From Pseudofulvibacter geojedonensis (GTDB lineage Bacteria; Bacteroidota; Bacteroidia; Flavobacteriales; Flavobacteriaceae), in NCBI RefSeq assembly GCF_042675745.1, contig NZ_JBHTJM010000002.1, positions 248,001-312,000 on the forward strand: a stretch of 64,000 bases of DNA, written 5' to 3'. Shown here piece by piece: positions 1 to 9,400 of the stretch. Made by a program: the position numbers and the translations under genes. The number at the start of each line of letters is the position of its first letter. The stretch's first letter is position 1. Under the pieces are notes generated by a model. The model had not been told where the DNA came from. It worked only from the letters and a program-made list of their open reading frames with translations, and did not search any database.

Positions 1-115
1 GTTATAAATGTATTTTTATTAAACAAATAATGTGCATATTTTAACTACTAAATTACAAATAATTTGAATCGCTAATTTTCATATACTTTTAGTTTTTAGC
101 TATAAGATTTTTACG

Positions 116-123
116 TAGTTTTG
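116..123 (+). promoter_or_regulatory. Putative -7 box (TAGTTTTG) of fahA promoter
   Basis: The octamer TAGTTTTG matches the Bacteroidota sigma-70 -7 consensus TAnnTTTG and lies 37 nt before the fahA start codon. No clear TTG -33 element is visible at the usual 17-23 nt spacing. Confidence 0.45.
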
Positions 124-160
124 GATATTATAACATTATACAGAACTAAAACAATATAAC

Positions 161-1441
161 ATGCAAATTACAGCTAACGATCCGAAAAGAATTAGTTGGT
201 TAAATGTTGATAAAAATTCACATTTTCCTATACAAAATATCCCATTTGGTGTATTTATTACTAAAGATGATATTATAACTATTGGGACTCGTATTGGTGA
301 TTATGCGATAGACCTAGGAGCTTTACATCAATTAGGTTATTTTGACGGAATTCCTTTAACAGACGATATTTTTTTACAAGATACTTTAAATGATTTTATT
401 GCTGACGGTAGAAAAACATGGAGGTTGGTACGTAACAGAATTGCTGAAATTTTTGATACTAGAAATGGTGCTTTACGTGATAACCCTGTCCATAAAGACA
501 AGGTTATTTTTAGAATGGAAGACGTAGAAATGCAACTACCAGTTGCCATTGGAGACTATACCGATTTCTATTCGAGTATAGAACATGCAACAAACGTAGG
601 TACTATGTTTAGAGATCCTAATAATGCTTTATTACCAAACTGGTTACACATACCAGTAGGATATCACGGAAGAAGTTCGTCTATTATACCTTCTGGAATA
701 CCAATTCACAGACCACAAGGACAAACAATTCCTGCAGATAGTGACACTCCTGTATTTGGACCTTCAAAATTAGTTGACTTTGAGTTAGAAACTGCATTTA
801 TTACCACTGCTGCCAATCATTTAGGAGAGCCTATTCCTGTTAACGAAGCTGAAGAATATATTTTTGGTATGGTTGTATTTAATGATTGGAGTGCACGTGA
901 TATACAGAAGTGGGAGTATGTACCTTTAGGTCCCTTCTTAGCTAAAAACTTTGCCTCTTCAATCTCACCATGGATAGTAACTTTAGATGCTTTAGAACCA
1001 TATCGTTGTGCTGGTCCTGAACCATTAAAACCTCAATTAGAATATTTACAATATACCGGAGATAAGAGTTTTGATATTAAACTAGAAGTAGCTATACAAC
1101 CAGAAAATGGGACTCCTACTACAGTTGCCAAATCTAACTTTAAGTACATGTACTGGAATATGTCTCAACAACTTGCACATCATACTGTAAATGGTTGCCC
1201 TGTTAACTCTGGAGACATGATGGGATCTGGAACCATTTCTGGAAAAACTCCAGATTCTTATGGGTCTATGTTAGAACTATCATGGAGAGGAGAAAAACCA
1301 GTTAAATTAAACGATGGTACTGAACGTAAATTTATTAACGACAATGACACCGTTATTATGACAGGTTACTGTGATAACGGAGTTACTAAAATTGGTTTTG
1401 GAGAAGTGAGCACTAAGCTTCTACCTGTTTGGAAAAAATAA
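161..1441 (+). CDS. fahA: Fumarylacetoacetase
   Basis: Hydrolyses 4-fumarylacetoacetate to fumarate and acetoacetate, the last step of tyrosine/homogentisate breakdown, in the cytoplasm. The 426-residue length is normal for the family. Family blocks are intact: TDFYSS with the metal ligand D135, HATNVG with the catalytic H142, FELE giving metal ligands E208 and E210, and NDWSARDIQKWE with D242. The spacing of these residues matches that of the mouse enzyme (D126, H133, E199, E201, D233). The rest of the tyrosine pathway is not in this window. The gene appears monocistronic: it has its own promoter box and a strong terminator follows at 1493. Confidence 0.97.
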   Translation: MQITANDPKRISWLNVDKNSHFPIQNIPFGVFITKDDIITIGTRIGDYAIDLGALHQLGYFDGIPLTDDIFLQDTLNDFIADGRKTWRLVRNRIAEIFDTRNGALRDNPVHKDKVIFRMEDVEMQLPVAIGDYTDFYSSIEHATNVGTMFRDPNNALLPNWLHIPVGYHGRSSSIIPSGIPIHRPQGQTIPADSDTPVFGPSKLVDFELETAFITTAANHLGEPIPVNEAEEYIFGMVVFNDWSARDIQKWEYVPLGPFLAKNFASSISPWIVTLDALEPYRCAGPEPLKPQLEYLQYTGDKSFDIKLEVAIQPENGTPTTVAKSNFKYMYWNMSQQLAHHTVNGCPVNSGDMMGSGTISGKTPDSYGSMLELSWRGEKPVKLNDGTERKFINDNDTVIMTGYCDNGVTKIGFGEVSTKLLPVWKK

Positions 1442-1492
1442 CCTTAGTCATTTTTATTCACTCGCATTCAAACAATTAAAAAACATACTTTT

Positions 1493-1523
1493 AATAAGCC
1501 GCTAATTTGCGGCTTATTTTTTT
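1493..1523 (+). terminator. Rho-independent terminator after fahA
   Basis: A perfect 10-bp stem (AATAAGCCGC / GCGGCTTATT) with a 6-nt loop is followed by a run of T. The T run merges with the -7 box of the next gene. Confidence 0.85.
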
Positions 1524-1530
1524 AACTTTG
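1523..1530 (+). promoter_or_regulatory. Putative -7 box (TAACTTTG) of lipoprotein gene
   Basis: TAACTTTG fits TAnnTTTG and lies 46 nt before the start at 1577, directly abutting the T tract of the fahA terminator. Confidence 0.4.
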
Positions 1531-1576
1531 GCATTGTGTTTGAAAATCATATTCTATAACACAAAACTTAATCCTT

Positions 1577-2761
1577 ATGAAAAAATTATTACTATTATTT
1601 TTAAGTTCCGCTTTTATTATAGCTTGTAGTTCTGTTAAACAAACAGAAGAAGCTTTAAACACAGGTAACTATGATCAAGCAATTGGTATAGCTCTCAAAA
1701 ATCTAAGTACTAATAAGCATAAAAAAGGAAAGCAAGAGTATATTATAATGCTAGAACAAGCCTTTGCCAAAGCTAAAACAAGAGATAAAGAGCGTATAGC
1801 TTTTTTATCTAAAACTGGAAACGGAGCCAACTTAGAAGAGATCTTCAATATTTACAATCAATTAAAAAATAGGCAAGAAAGAATTAAGCCGTTATTGCCT
1901 TTACGAATTCTTGAGAAAGGTAGAAACGCTAATTTTCAGTTTGAAAACTACAATCAAGCCATTATAGAGACTCAAGGTAAATTAGCCGAGTACTTATATA
2001 ATAATGCTAGTGAATTAATGAGTTCTACTAGTAAATTTGGTTTTAGACAAGCTTATGAAGATTTTAAATACTTAGATAAAATTAGTCCTAATTATAAAGA
2101 CACTCGTTCTCTAATAGAGCAAGCACATATAAAAGGAACAGACTTTGTAATTGTTGATATGAAAAATCAAACTAGAAAGGTAATTCCTAAAAAATTAGAA
2201 GAAGATTTATTAAACTTTAGCACTTATGGTTTAAACGACTTATGGACTGTATATCATAACAACAAACAAGCATCTCTACAATATGATTTTAGTATGGATA
2301 TAGAATTACGTGAAATCAATATCTCTCCTGAACAAATCCGAGAAAAACACATTGTTAGAGAAAAACAAATTCTCGATGGTAAAAAAGATTTATTAGATAG
2401 CAATGGTAATGTTGTTAAAGATAGTTTAGGAAATGTAATTCAAGTAGATAGATACAAGACTATTGTTTGTGATGTAACTCAATTTACACAGTTTAAAGCT
2501 ACTCAAGTAAAAGGACAAGTTAAATACAAAGACCTAGTAACTAAACAATTAATAGATACATTTCCGTTAGAAAGTGAATTTATTTTTGAACACAGTTATG
2601 CTACGTATAACGGAGATAGAAATGCTTTAGACGCAACGTTCAACGACTTAATACGATTAAGAGCTGTTCCTTTTCCTTCTAACGAACAAATGATTTTTGA
2701 TTCCGGAGAAGATTTAAAAGCTAAATTAAAAGAAATTATTACACGACAAGCCTTTAGGTAA
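1577..2761 (+). CDS. Unknown lipoprotein with repeat-like helical N-terminal half
   Basis: I do not recognise a named family. Residues 1-17 form a lipoprotein signal (hydrophobic stretch then IIAC, acylated Cys at 17), so the product is a membrane-anchored envelope protein of 394 residues. Residues 20-180 are helical and resemble degenerate TPR units (ALNTGNYDQAIGIALKNL, FGFRQAYEDFKYLD). The C-terminal half is predicted to be beta-rich, with lysine-rich charged segments. It sits alone between two terminators. A periplasmic scaffold or assembly role is possible but is guesswork. Confidence 0.8.
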   Translation: MKKLLLLFLSSAFIIACSSVKQTEEALNTGNYDQAIGIALKNLSTNKHKKGKQEYIIMLEQAFAKAKTRDKERIAFLSKTGNGANLEEIFNIYNQLKNRQERIKPLLPLRILEKGRNANFQFENYNQAIIETQGKLAEYLYNNASELMSSTSKFGFRQAYEDFKYLDKISPNYKDTRSLIEQAHIKGTDFVIVDMKNQTRKVIPKKLEEDLLNFSTYGLNDLWTVYHNNKQASLQYDFSMDIELREINISPEQIREKHIVREKQILDGKKDLLDSNGNVVKDSLGNVIQVDRYKTIVCDVTQFTQFKATQVKGQVKYKDLVTKQLIDTFPLESEFIFEHSYATYNGDRNALDATFNDLIRLRAVPFPSNEQMIFDSGEDLKAKLKEIITRQAFR

Positions 2762-2775
2762 ATGTATAAAAATTC

Positions 2776-2801
2776 GAAAGCGACCTGCGTAGGTCGCTTT
2801 C
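2776..2801 (+). terminator. Rho-independent terminator after lipoprotein gene
   Basis: A perfect 11-bp stem (GAAAGCGACCT / AGGTCGCTTTC) with loop GCGT starts 15 nt after the stop codon. The trailing sequence is T-rich. Confidence 0.8.
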
Positions 2802-3097
2802 TTATTCTAGATATATATGTAGATTTGGGGTAGAATCAGATAAACTCTAGAATTCCATCTGTTTCTACTTCATTATACTATATAGCATAAGAAATCTTCA
2901 TTAAAATAAACTAAAGTCAAATATATTTCTAAAACTAAAAAAGCACAAGTAGCTACCGCTACTCATGCAATTATTCTAGTTTAAGTATATACAAATATAC
3001 ATATAAAAAAAATTGAATTAGCTTAAAAAAAACTTAATTAACTAATATACAATATTTTACAAATCACACCGTTTAATACTATTACGACTATAAACTA
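2802..3097. other. Non-coding gap between convergent genes
   Basis: About 300 nt of AT-rich sequence between two convergent genes. I see no open frame with coding character and no RNA gene. The only structure is the minus-strand terminator at 2937-2968. Confidence 0.6.
2937..2968 (-). terminator. Terminator for ytxJ (minus strand)
   Basis: Read on the minus strand, GCA-TG-AGTAGC-GGTA-GCTACT-TG-TGC forms a stem with one internal mismatch pair, followed by six T. It lies about 130 nt past the ytxJ stop. Confidence 0.6.
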
Positions 3098-3487
3098 TTA
3101 AATATATTCTAATACCTTGTTTGCATAAATTTCATGATGAGAGGCATGATGTATTACTTTACCTCCTTTTACAAGAATTAATTGAGGTGATTGATGAATT
3201 ACTTGAAACTCATGCCCTACTTCATTAGAAACTTCTCTATAATTTAATAAATCTAGATAGTATAAATCAGCATCAATATTTAAATCATAATCACTAACAA
3301 ATCTATTAATAACAGATTTACTAATACCACATCGAGTAGAGTGTTTAAATATTACTTGAAGCTTTTCTTTAGAAGCTTCTTTTATTTTTTGTAACTCACC
3401 TACTTGAGTTAACTGCTGCCAAGGTAGTTTTTTCTCTTCCTTTTTAGTTTTAGAGTTTCCTTTAAAAAAATTATCTAATAATCCCAT
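3098..3487 (-). CDS. ytxJ: YtxJ-like monothiol bacilliredoxin (DUF2847)
   Basis: A small (129 aa) cytosolic thioredoxin-fold protein of the YtxJ family, thought to remove bacillithiol from mixed disulfides or otherwise act in bacillithiol redox chemistry. The core is visible as IFKHSTRCGISKSV around residues 46-59, with a single active-site cysteine in TRCGIS, and the cis-proline region QSPQLILVKGGKVIHHASHHEI near the C terminus. A lysine-rich N-terminal tail of about 20 residues precedes the fold. Transcribed alone, with a TATTTTTG box 21 nt upstream. The family call is good; the exact substrate is inference. Confidence 0.85.
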   Translation of the reverse strand: MGLLDNFFKGNSKTKKEEKKLPWQQLTQVGELQKIKEASKEKLQVIFKHSTRCGISKSVINRFVSDYDLNIDADLYYLDLLNYREVSNEVGHEFQVIHQSPQLILVKGGKVIHHASHHEIYANKVLEYI

Positions 3488-3508
3488 TTCTTATTTTTAT
3501 AATTCAGT

Positions 3509-3516
3509 CAAAAATA
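3509..3516 (-). promoter_or_regulatory. Putative -7 box (TATTTTTG) of ytxJ
   Basis: Minus-strand TATTTTTG matches TAnnTTTG and is 21 nt from the ytxJ start codon. Confidence 0.5.
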
Positions 3517-3641
3517 ACTTAAAAAACTTACTAAAACGCCAAAAAGTCACTCAAAAACAATGATTTTACAGACAAAATGACCTGTTTTACTAATGGACTA
3601 ATACTTGATACCTTCTACATGAAAACATAAAATCAATTATT

Positions 3642-6224
3642 ATGAACATTAATAATTTTACTATAAAATCTCAAGAAGTTATTCAGCAAGCTCAAATGCT
3701 CGCTCAAGAATTAACTCATAATGAAGTAACCAATTCGCACTTATTTAAAGCTATTTTAAATGTAGACGAAAACGTTACCCCTTTTCTATTTAAAAAATTA
3801 AATATCAATCTTTCACTAGTAAAAAAACTAGTAGATAGTCAATTAAATAGCTTAGCTAAAGTTACAGGTGGTAATTTACAATTTTCTAGAATTAGCGGTC
3901 AAACTTTAAACGATGCACATAGTATTGCTAAAAAGATGAAAGATGACTTTGTTACTATAGAACATTTATTATTAGCTATATTTAATTCTAAAAGTAAAAT
4001 TGCTCAAATATTAAAAGATCAAGGGGTTACAAAAAAGGAATTAGAAGCTGCTATAAATGAATTGAGAAACGGAGAAAGAGTAACTTCACAATCTGCAGAA
4101 GAAACTTATAATTCGTTAAACAAATATGCAAAAAACCTTAACGATTTGGCAGAAACTGGTAAACTAGATCCTGTTATTGGTAGAGATGAAGAAATAAGAC
4201 GTATTCTTCAAATTTTATCTAGAAGAACCAAAAACAATCCTATGCTTGTTGGAGAACCTGGAGTTGGTAAAACAGCTATTGCAGAAGGTTTAGCACATAG
4301 AATTGTTCAAGGCGATGTACCAGAAAACCTAAAAGAAAAAATTATATTTTCATTAGATATGGGAGCTTTAATTGCTGGAGCTAAATTTAAAGGAGAGTTT
4401 GAAGAACGACTTAAAGCAGTAATTAAAGAAGTTACTTCTTCTAATGGAGATATTGTACTATTTATAGATGAAATACACACTCTAGTTGGTGCAGGTGGTG
4501 GTCAAGGAGCTATGGATGCTGCTAATATTCTTAAACCTGCTTTAGCCAGAGGTGAATTAAGGGCTATTGGTGCTACTACACTAGATGAATATCAAAAATA
4601 CTTTGAAAAAGACAAAGCACTTGAGCGTCGTTTTCAAAAGGTAGTTGTAGATGAGCCAGATACAGAAAGTGCCATTTCTATCTTAAGAGGTATTAAAGAA
4701 AAATATGAAGTACATCACAAAGTTCGTATAAAAGACGAGGCTATTATTGCTGCTGTAAAATTATCTCAACGATATATTACCAATCGCTTTTTACCAGATA
4801 AAGCCATTGACTTAATGGATGAGTCGGCTTCTAAATTGCGTATGGAAATTAATTCTAAGCCTGAAGAATTAGACGTTTTAGACCGAAAAATCATGCAACT
4901 AGAAATAGAAATTGAAGCCATAAAAAGAGAAAATGACACTGAAAAATTAAAAGGTTTAAACCTTGATTTAGCTAATCTAAAAGAAGAGAGAAACAATATT
5001 AACGCCAAATGGGAAAGTGAAAAATCTATAGTAGACGCTATTCAATTAACCAAAGAAAATATTGAAACATATAAATTAGAAGCAGAAAAAGCAGAACGCG
5101 AAGGGGACTATGGAAAAGTAGCAGAACTAAGATATGGTAAAATTAAAGAGGCTCAGGAAGCTTTAGAAGAACATCAAAAAACACTTGATAAACAAAGTGA
5201 AAATGCTCTTATAAAAGAAGAAGTAACGTATGATGATATTGCAGAAGTAGTTGCTAAATGGACTGGTATACCGTTAACCAAAATGTTACAGTCTGAAAGA
5301 GAAAAACTTTTGCAGTTAGAAACAGAATTACATAAACGTGTCGTTGGTCAAGAAGAAGCAATTACTGCTGTTTCTGATGCTGTAAGAAGATCTAGAGCTG
5401 GTTTGCAAGATCCTAAAAAACCAATCGGATCCTTTCTCTTCTTAGGAACAACTGGTGTTGGTAAAACCGAACTTGCCAAAGCATTAGCTTCATACCTATT
5501 TGACGATGAAAATGCTATGACTAGAATAGATATGAGTGAGTACCAAGAGCGACACTCTGTAAGTAGGCTAGTTGGTGCTCCTCCTGGTTATGTTGGATAT
5601 GATGAAGGCGGGCAATTAACTGAAGCCGTAAGGAGAAGACCTTACTCGGTGATATTATTAGATGAAATTGAAAAAGCTCACCCAGATACGTTTAATATTT
5701 TATTACAGGTATTAGACGAAGGAAGACTTACAGATAATAAGGGTAGAATTGCAGACTTTAAAAACAGCATTATTATTATGACTTCAAATATGGGAAGTAG
5801 CATTATTGAAGATAAATTTAAAAACATACCCGATATGGATGCTGCAACTGAAGCTGCAAAAACTGAAGTACTTGGCTTATTAAAACAAACTGTTAGACCA
5901 GAGTTTATTAATAGAATTGATGATATTGTTTTATTTACACCGTTAACTAAAACCAACATAAAAACAATTGTTGAATTACAATTAGAATTAGTTAAAAAGA
6001 TGGTAGATCAGCAAAATATCAGTTTAGGTATAACGGAAGAAGCAATAAGTGTTTTAGCTGAAAAAGGGTTTGACCCTCAATTTGGAGCCAGACCCGTTAA
6101 AAGAGTAATTCAAAAATTAGTTTTAAATCAATTATCTAAAGAGATCTTAGCAGGAAAAGTTACTACCAATAGTAATATATTATTAGATGCTTTTGATGGT
6201 GAGCTTGTTTTTAGAAACTCATAA
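3642..6224 (+). CDS. clpB: ATP-dependent chaperone ClpB
   Basis: Hexameric Hsp100 disaggregase that, with DnaK, threads aggregated proteins through its pore in the cytoplasm. At 860 residues it is full length. Visible in order: Clp N-domain repeats (1-145), AAA1 with Walker A GEPGVGKT (204-211) and Walker B LFIDEIH, the long coiled-coil M-domain (about 400-530) rich in Glu/Lys, AAA2 with Walker A GTTGVGKT (about 602-609) and pore-loop GYVGYDEGG, and the C-terminal ClpB D2-small domain. The M-domain distinguishes it from ClpA and ClpC. No TAnnTTTG box is evident in the 150 nt upstream, which would fit stress-specific transcription, but I cannot show it. Confidence 0.98.
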   Translation: MNINNFTIKSQEVIQQAQMLAQELTHNEVTNSHLFKAILNVDENVTPFLFKKLNINLSLVKKLVDSQLNSLAKVTGGNLQFSRISGQTLNDAHSIAKKMKDDFVTIEHLLLAIFNSKSKIAQILKDQGVTKKELEAAINELRNGERVTSQSAEETYNSLNKYAKNLNDLAETGKLDPVIGRDEEIRRILQILSRRTKNNPMLVGEPGVGKTAIAEGLAHRIVQGDVPENLKEKIIFSLDMGALIAGAKFKGEFEERLKAVIKEVTSSNGDIVLFIDEIHTLVGAGGGQGAMDAANILKPALARGELRAIGATTLDEYQKYFEKDKALERRFQKVVVDEPDTESAISILRGIKEKYEVHHKVRIKDEAIIAAVKLSQRYITNRFLPDKAIDLMDESASKLRMEINSKPEELDVLDRKIMQLEIEIEAIKRENDTEKLKGLNLDLANLKEERNNINAKWESEKSIVDAIQLTKENIETYKLEAEKAEREGDYGKVAELRYGKIKEAQEALEEHQKTLDKQSENALIKEEVTYDDIAEVVAKWTGIPLTKMLQSEREKLLQLETELHKRVVGQEEAITAVSDAVRRSRAGLQDPKKPIGSFLFLGTTGVGKTELAKALASYLFDDENAMTRIDMSEYQERHSVSRLVGAPPGYVGYDEGGQLTEAVRRRPYSVILLDEIEKAHPDTFNILLQVLDEGRLTDNKGRIADFKNSIIIMTSNMGSSIIEDKFKNIPDMDAATEAAKTEVLGLLKQTVRPEFINRIDDIVLFTPLTKTNIKTIVELQLELVKKMVDQQNISLGITEEAISVLAEKGFDPQFGARPVKRVIQKLVLNQLSKEILAGKVTTNSNILLDAFDGELVFRNS

Positions 6225-6228
6225 ATAT

Positions 6229-6262
6229 AAAAGAGAGGGTTAACTCCCCAGTTAACCCTCTC
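6229..6262 (-). terminator. Terminator for the T9SS gene/small ORF transcript
   Basis: A perfect 13-bp stem (GAGAGGGTTAACT / AGTTAACCCTCTC) with a 4-nt loop. Only the minus-strand reading is followed by a T run (TTTTATATTT), so it terminates the leftward transcript of the secreted-protein gene rather than clpB, though it may also block rightward readthrough. Confidence 0.75.
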
Positions 6263-6307
6263 GACCCAAAATAACATGTTTTATTTCCCAAATAACATGT
6301 GTTCCTT

Positions 6308-6430
6308 TTAATACCTTTTTTTAGTTATTCCGTAATAACGTTGTATTTCTCTTCTTTTTCTTTTCTTAAAATACTTAATTAACAAACCTAGTATTATAAC
6401 CGATATAACTCCTATTGTAAAAGCACTCAT
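6308..6430 (-). CDS. Small single-pass membrane peptide (40 aa), coupled to T9SS gene
   Basis: An ATG-initiated frame starts 2 nt after the stop of the 1672-residue secreted protein and ends at TAA 6308. The translation begins MSAFTIGVISVIILGLL, a plausible transmembrane helix, followed by a strongly basic tail (KYFKKRKRREIQRYYG) and ends GITKKRY. This is the topology of a small inner-membrane protein with a cytoplasmic basic tail. Tight spacing implies translational coupling, and the hairpin with T tail at 6229-6262 lies just downstream, enclosing the frame in the same transcript. I know no family for it; a chance frame remains possible. Confidence 0.45.
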   Translation of the reverse strand: MSAFTIGVISVIILGLLIKYFKKRKRREIQRYYGITKKRY

Positions 6431-6432
6431 AA

Positions 6433-9400
6433 TTACTTAATAATTATTTTCTTCGTTACTGCTACTTTATCGTTATAACTAAACTGAACCAAATAAGAAC
6501 CTGATGATACTTGTGTTGGTAACAACAAATCGGTAACTCCTTGGTATTGCTTATTACTTTTCAATACTTCTTGACCCAGTATATTATATACCTTAATATT
6601 TGAAGCATTAAATGGTTTAGAATTATTAATACTTATTGCTCCTAATTGTGCATTGTAATACACTACCATATCTTCTGGAGTAAACTCTTCATCATCAATA
6701 TTTAATATCTCTGATGTTCTAAACACTACAGAAAAACGATTGGTATACACTCCAGTATCTAAAGTAAACTCGGCAGCTATATTTTGTTCTAACCTTGTTT
6801 CTGTTTGTAGTTCTGAATCTTTAAAATATACATCTATATTTTCATCTAAATCAGCTAAACTAGATACATTAAACTTACATAATCCTGATGTTCCCACATT
6901 AATACTCAGTGGTAACTCTAATCCCTCATGAATTAAACCTATTCCTTGTATTACATATGACTCTTCTGTTATTTTCCAACCACAATCGGTATGTTGCTCA
7001 TTAAATCGTTTGGCATCATAACCATAATCTACCTCTTGTGTTAACCCCTCTTTTACTCCTAATAACAATTGCCTTACTGTTCCTTCTGGAGTCGTAAAAT
7101 GAAAATAAACTCTGTCTATTGACTCTTCTGATGTTGATACTTCTTCTGATGCTCTTACAAAGGTTGAGTTTCCTCCTGATTCTTTTTCGAATGCTCGCTG
7201 ACCATTGTTAAACTCTACCGTTCCTCCATCTGAATCACCATATACCATAAAACCTTGACCTACTGGAATGTATCGCTTAGGAACTACCGTTCCTGAACCA
7301 TTACTTGACACCATAGGATCTGATACTGCCATAACATGACCTGTTAAATTTAATGATGAGTATCCTCCCTCATAAGCATCTAAATTATGTGAGTTACCTC
7401 CCCAATGTTCCCAAAAATACAAGGCCCCTGTGGTAGACGGATTTCCTCCTATGTTATCATTTATAAACGCATGGGCATCTAAAGCACTCGCATATGGATT
7501 TCCTAATAAAGACATATTATTCCCTCCTATACTGTGTTGAATAACTCCGTTATTTGGCTTTCCTACAAATGTATAGTTTTGTGTTGCTGTTGCAGCTCCT
7601 GAACCCTTTAAAGTAAATCCTTGCCCTACACTAAATATTCCTGTAGACTGTGGGTGTGTCCAGTTAGCATAAGCGTCAGGACTGTTTTCGAATTTAAAAA
7701 TCCAAAATTCAGCTAAACTTATTGGGTTGCCTGTAGCCCCATCATAACCAGCTATCCAATTAATAGCCTGAGGACTAGAAGGTGTTGTTCCATCTCTCAA
7801 CACATCAGATACTGTGTAAGAGGTATTATTAGCCGTTGTATTTATAGGGTTTACAGGTGAAGACCAATAATTATAATGATACAAATTACTCTTTCCGTCT
7901 TGATCTCTCTCTATGTACCCTGAGCTTGATATAGCTAAATCTGAGTTTGATGTCTGAATTAACTGGCTCTCACCTACTAAATCTATTTCACCATCTAACT
8001 CTAGGTAACTAGTATTTTGTAATAACTGATCGTTCTGAATCTCTAATTCTGAACCCAAATCTACCAAAAGACCCAAATGAGTATGACTAGCTGTAGTAGT
8101 GACTTTAGAGTTGTTGGTTATCTGTACTATTGCCCAATCTTTGTTTGGTAAACTTGTAATATCCCAAACAGAACCATTTTGCCAAGTACCTACTGTCGAC
8201 CAATCACCTGATGCATTAGCTACATATGGAAGTGGTGCGGTTCTATTCTGAACCGTAGCTACATTATAAACAGTAGCTAATACTCCAGATCCTGAGCTGT
8301 CTGCTGTTACTCCTGCAGTCACTGTATTCATTTCTAAATACAGCACTAAATTATTCCAAGCCAAAGAACCTCCATCTATATCTTTAGGTATTATAACACC
8401 ACTTACATTTCCTGCATTATTCTGGATTGGTTGATATATTTGTTCTCGTAATTGAGGTTCTGTAAGAGCTACATTATACACTCTTGACTCTTGAATAAAT
8501 CCGTTGAAAAATTTATTATCATTTTCTGCATCTCTTCCTATAGCATAACGATAAGTGTCTACATCTAAATTTGTACCACCTGTAACAACACTAGCTTCCT
8601 CTACTCCATTTATGTATAACTTTAGATTAGTTCCGTCATAAATTGAGCTAACATGTGTCCATATTTCCTTAGGAATAGTTGTTGTAGTTGTAACTGCAAA
8701 AGAACCTGTATCGGTTACCACAGAACCACTTAAAGTTCCTGCTGCGTCTACCCATAATTTATTATTTGGTTGTCCCATAACCATTCCGTCTCCGCCAGAC
8801 ATATAGCTATAACTAACTCCATCTATCCAAGTACTACCTCCTACTCTGGTAAATGTTAAGGTGTTAGTTGCTTGAGTAGTAACTATTGTGATATGTTTTA
8901 ATTGATCTTGTGTTCCTGTATTATTACTTCCTATAATACTTGCTCCATCAGAAATATTAATATTACTAGATGCATCATCTCTTGCTAAAGAAACTGTTAT
9001 GCTAGTTCCTATAGGTACTGTATGATCTAAAGTTAGATTCATTGTAGTATTAGCACTATTTAGCCTAGCTGAAACTCCTCCTAGAGACGCGTCTGTTCCA
9101 GCTGCGTTAATCGCTCCTGTAGCATTTGTTCCATTCAATCCTCCTACGGCTGCATTAGCGTTTCCGTTAACTGCTACTGGTACTCCAAAATTAACATCTA
9201 AATGTACCCAAGACATTTGAGTTGCAGCACCATATCCCCCCATAAAAGAAGAAGCATCTATAAAGTCATTATTACCGTCAAAATCTATATCTGTTGCACA
9301 ACTTTCTATAGCAACAGTAGTTGATTCGGTATCTGTAATAACAGACCCATCACATAAAGTATAAGTAACTTCAGCTGTATAAATTGTCGATGTTGTTGGA

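Noticed and set aside
1..160. Partial gene at the left edge
   Set aside because: No open frame with coding character enters from the left on either strand; the segment looks like the fahA promoter region.
3540..3641. Heat-shock operator upstream of clpB
   Set aside because: A GACAAAATGAC sequence is present, but it is not a clean inverted repeat and I could not match it to a known Bacteroidota stress operator.
6263..6300. Direct repeats of AAATAACATGT near the clpB 3' end
   Set aside because: Only two short copies, which partly form a hairpin; not enough for an array or attachment site.
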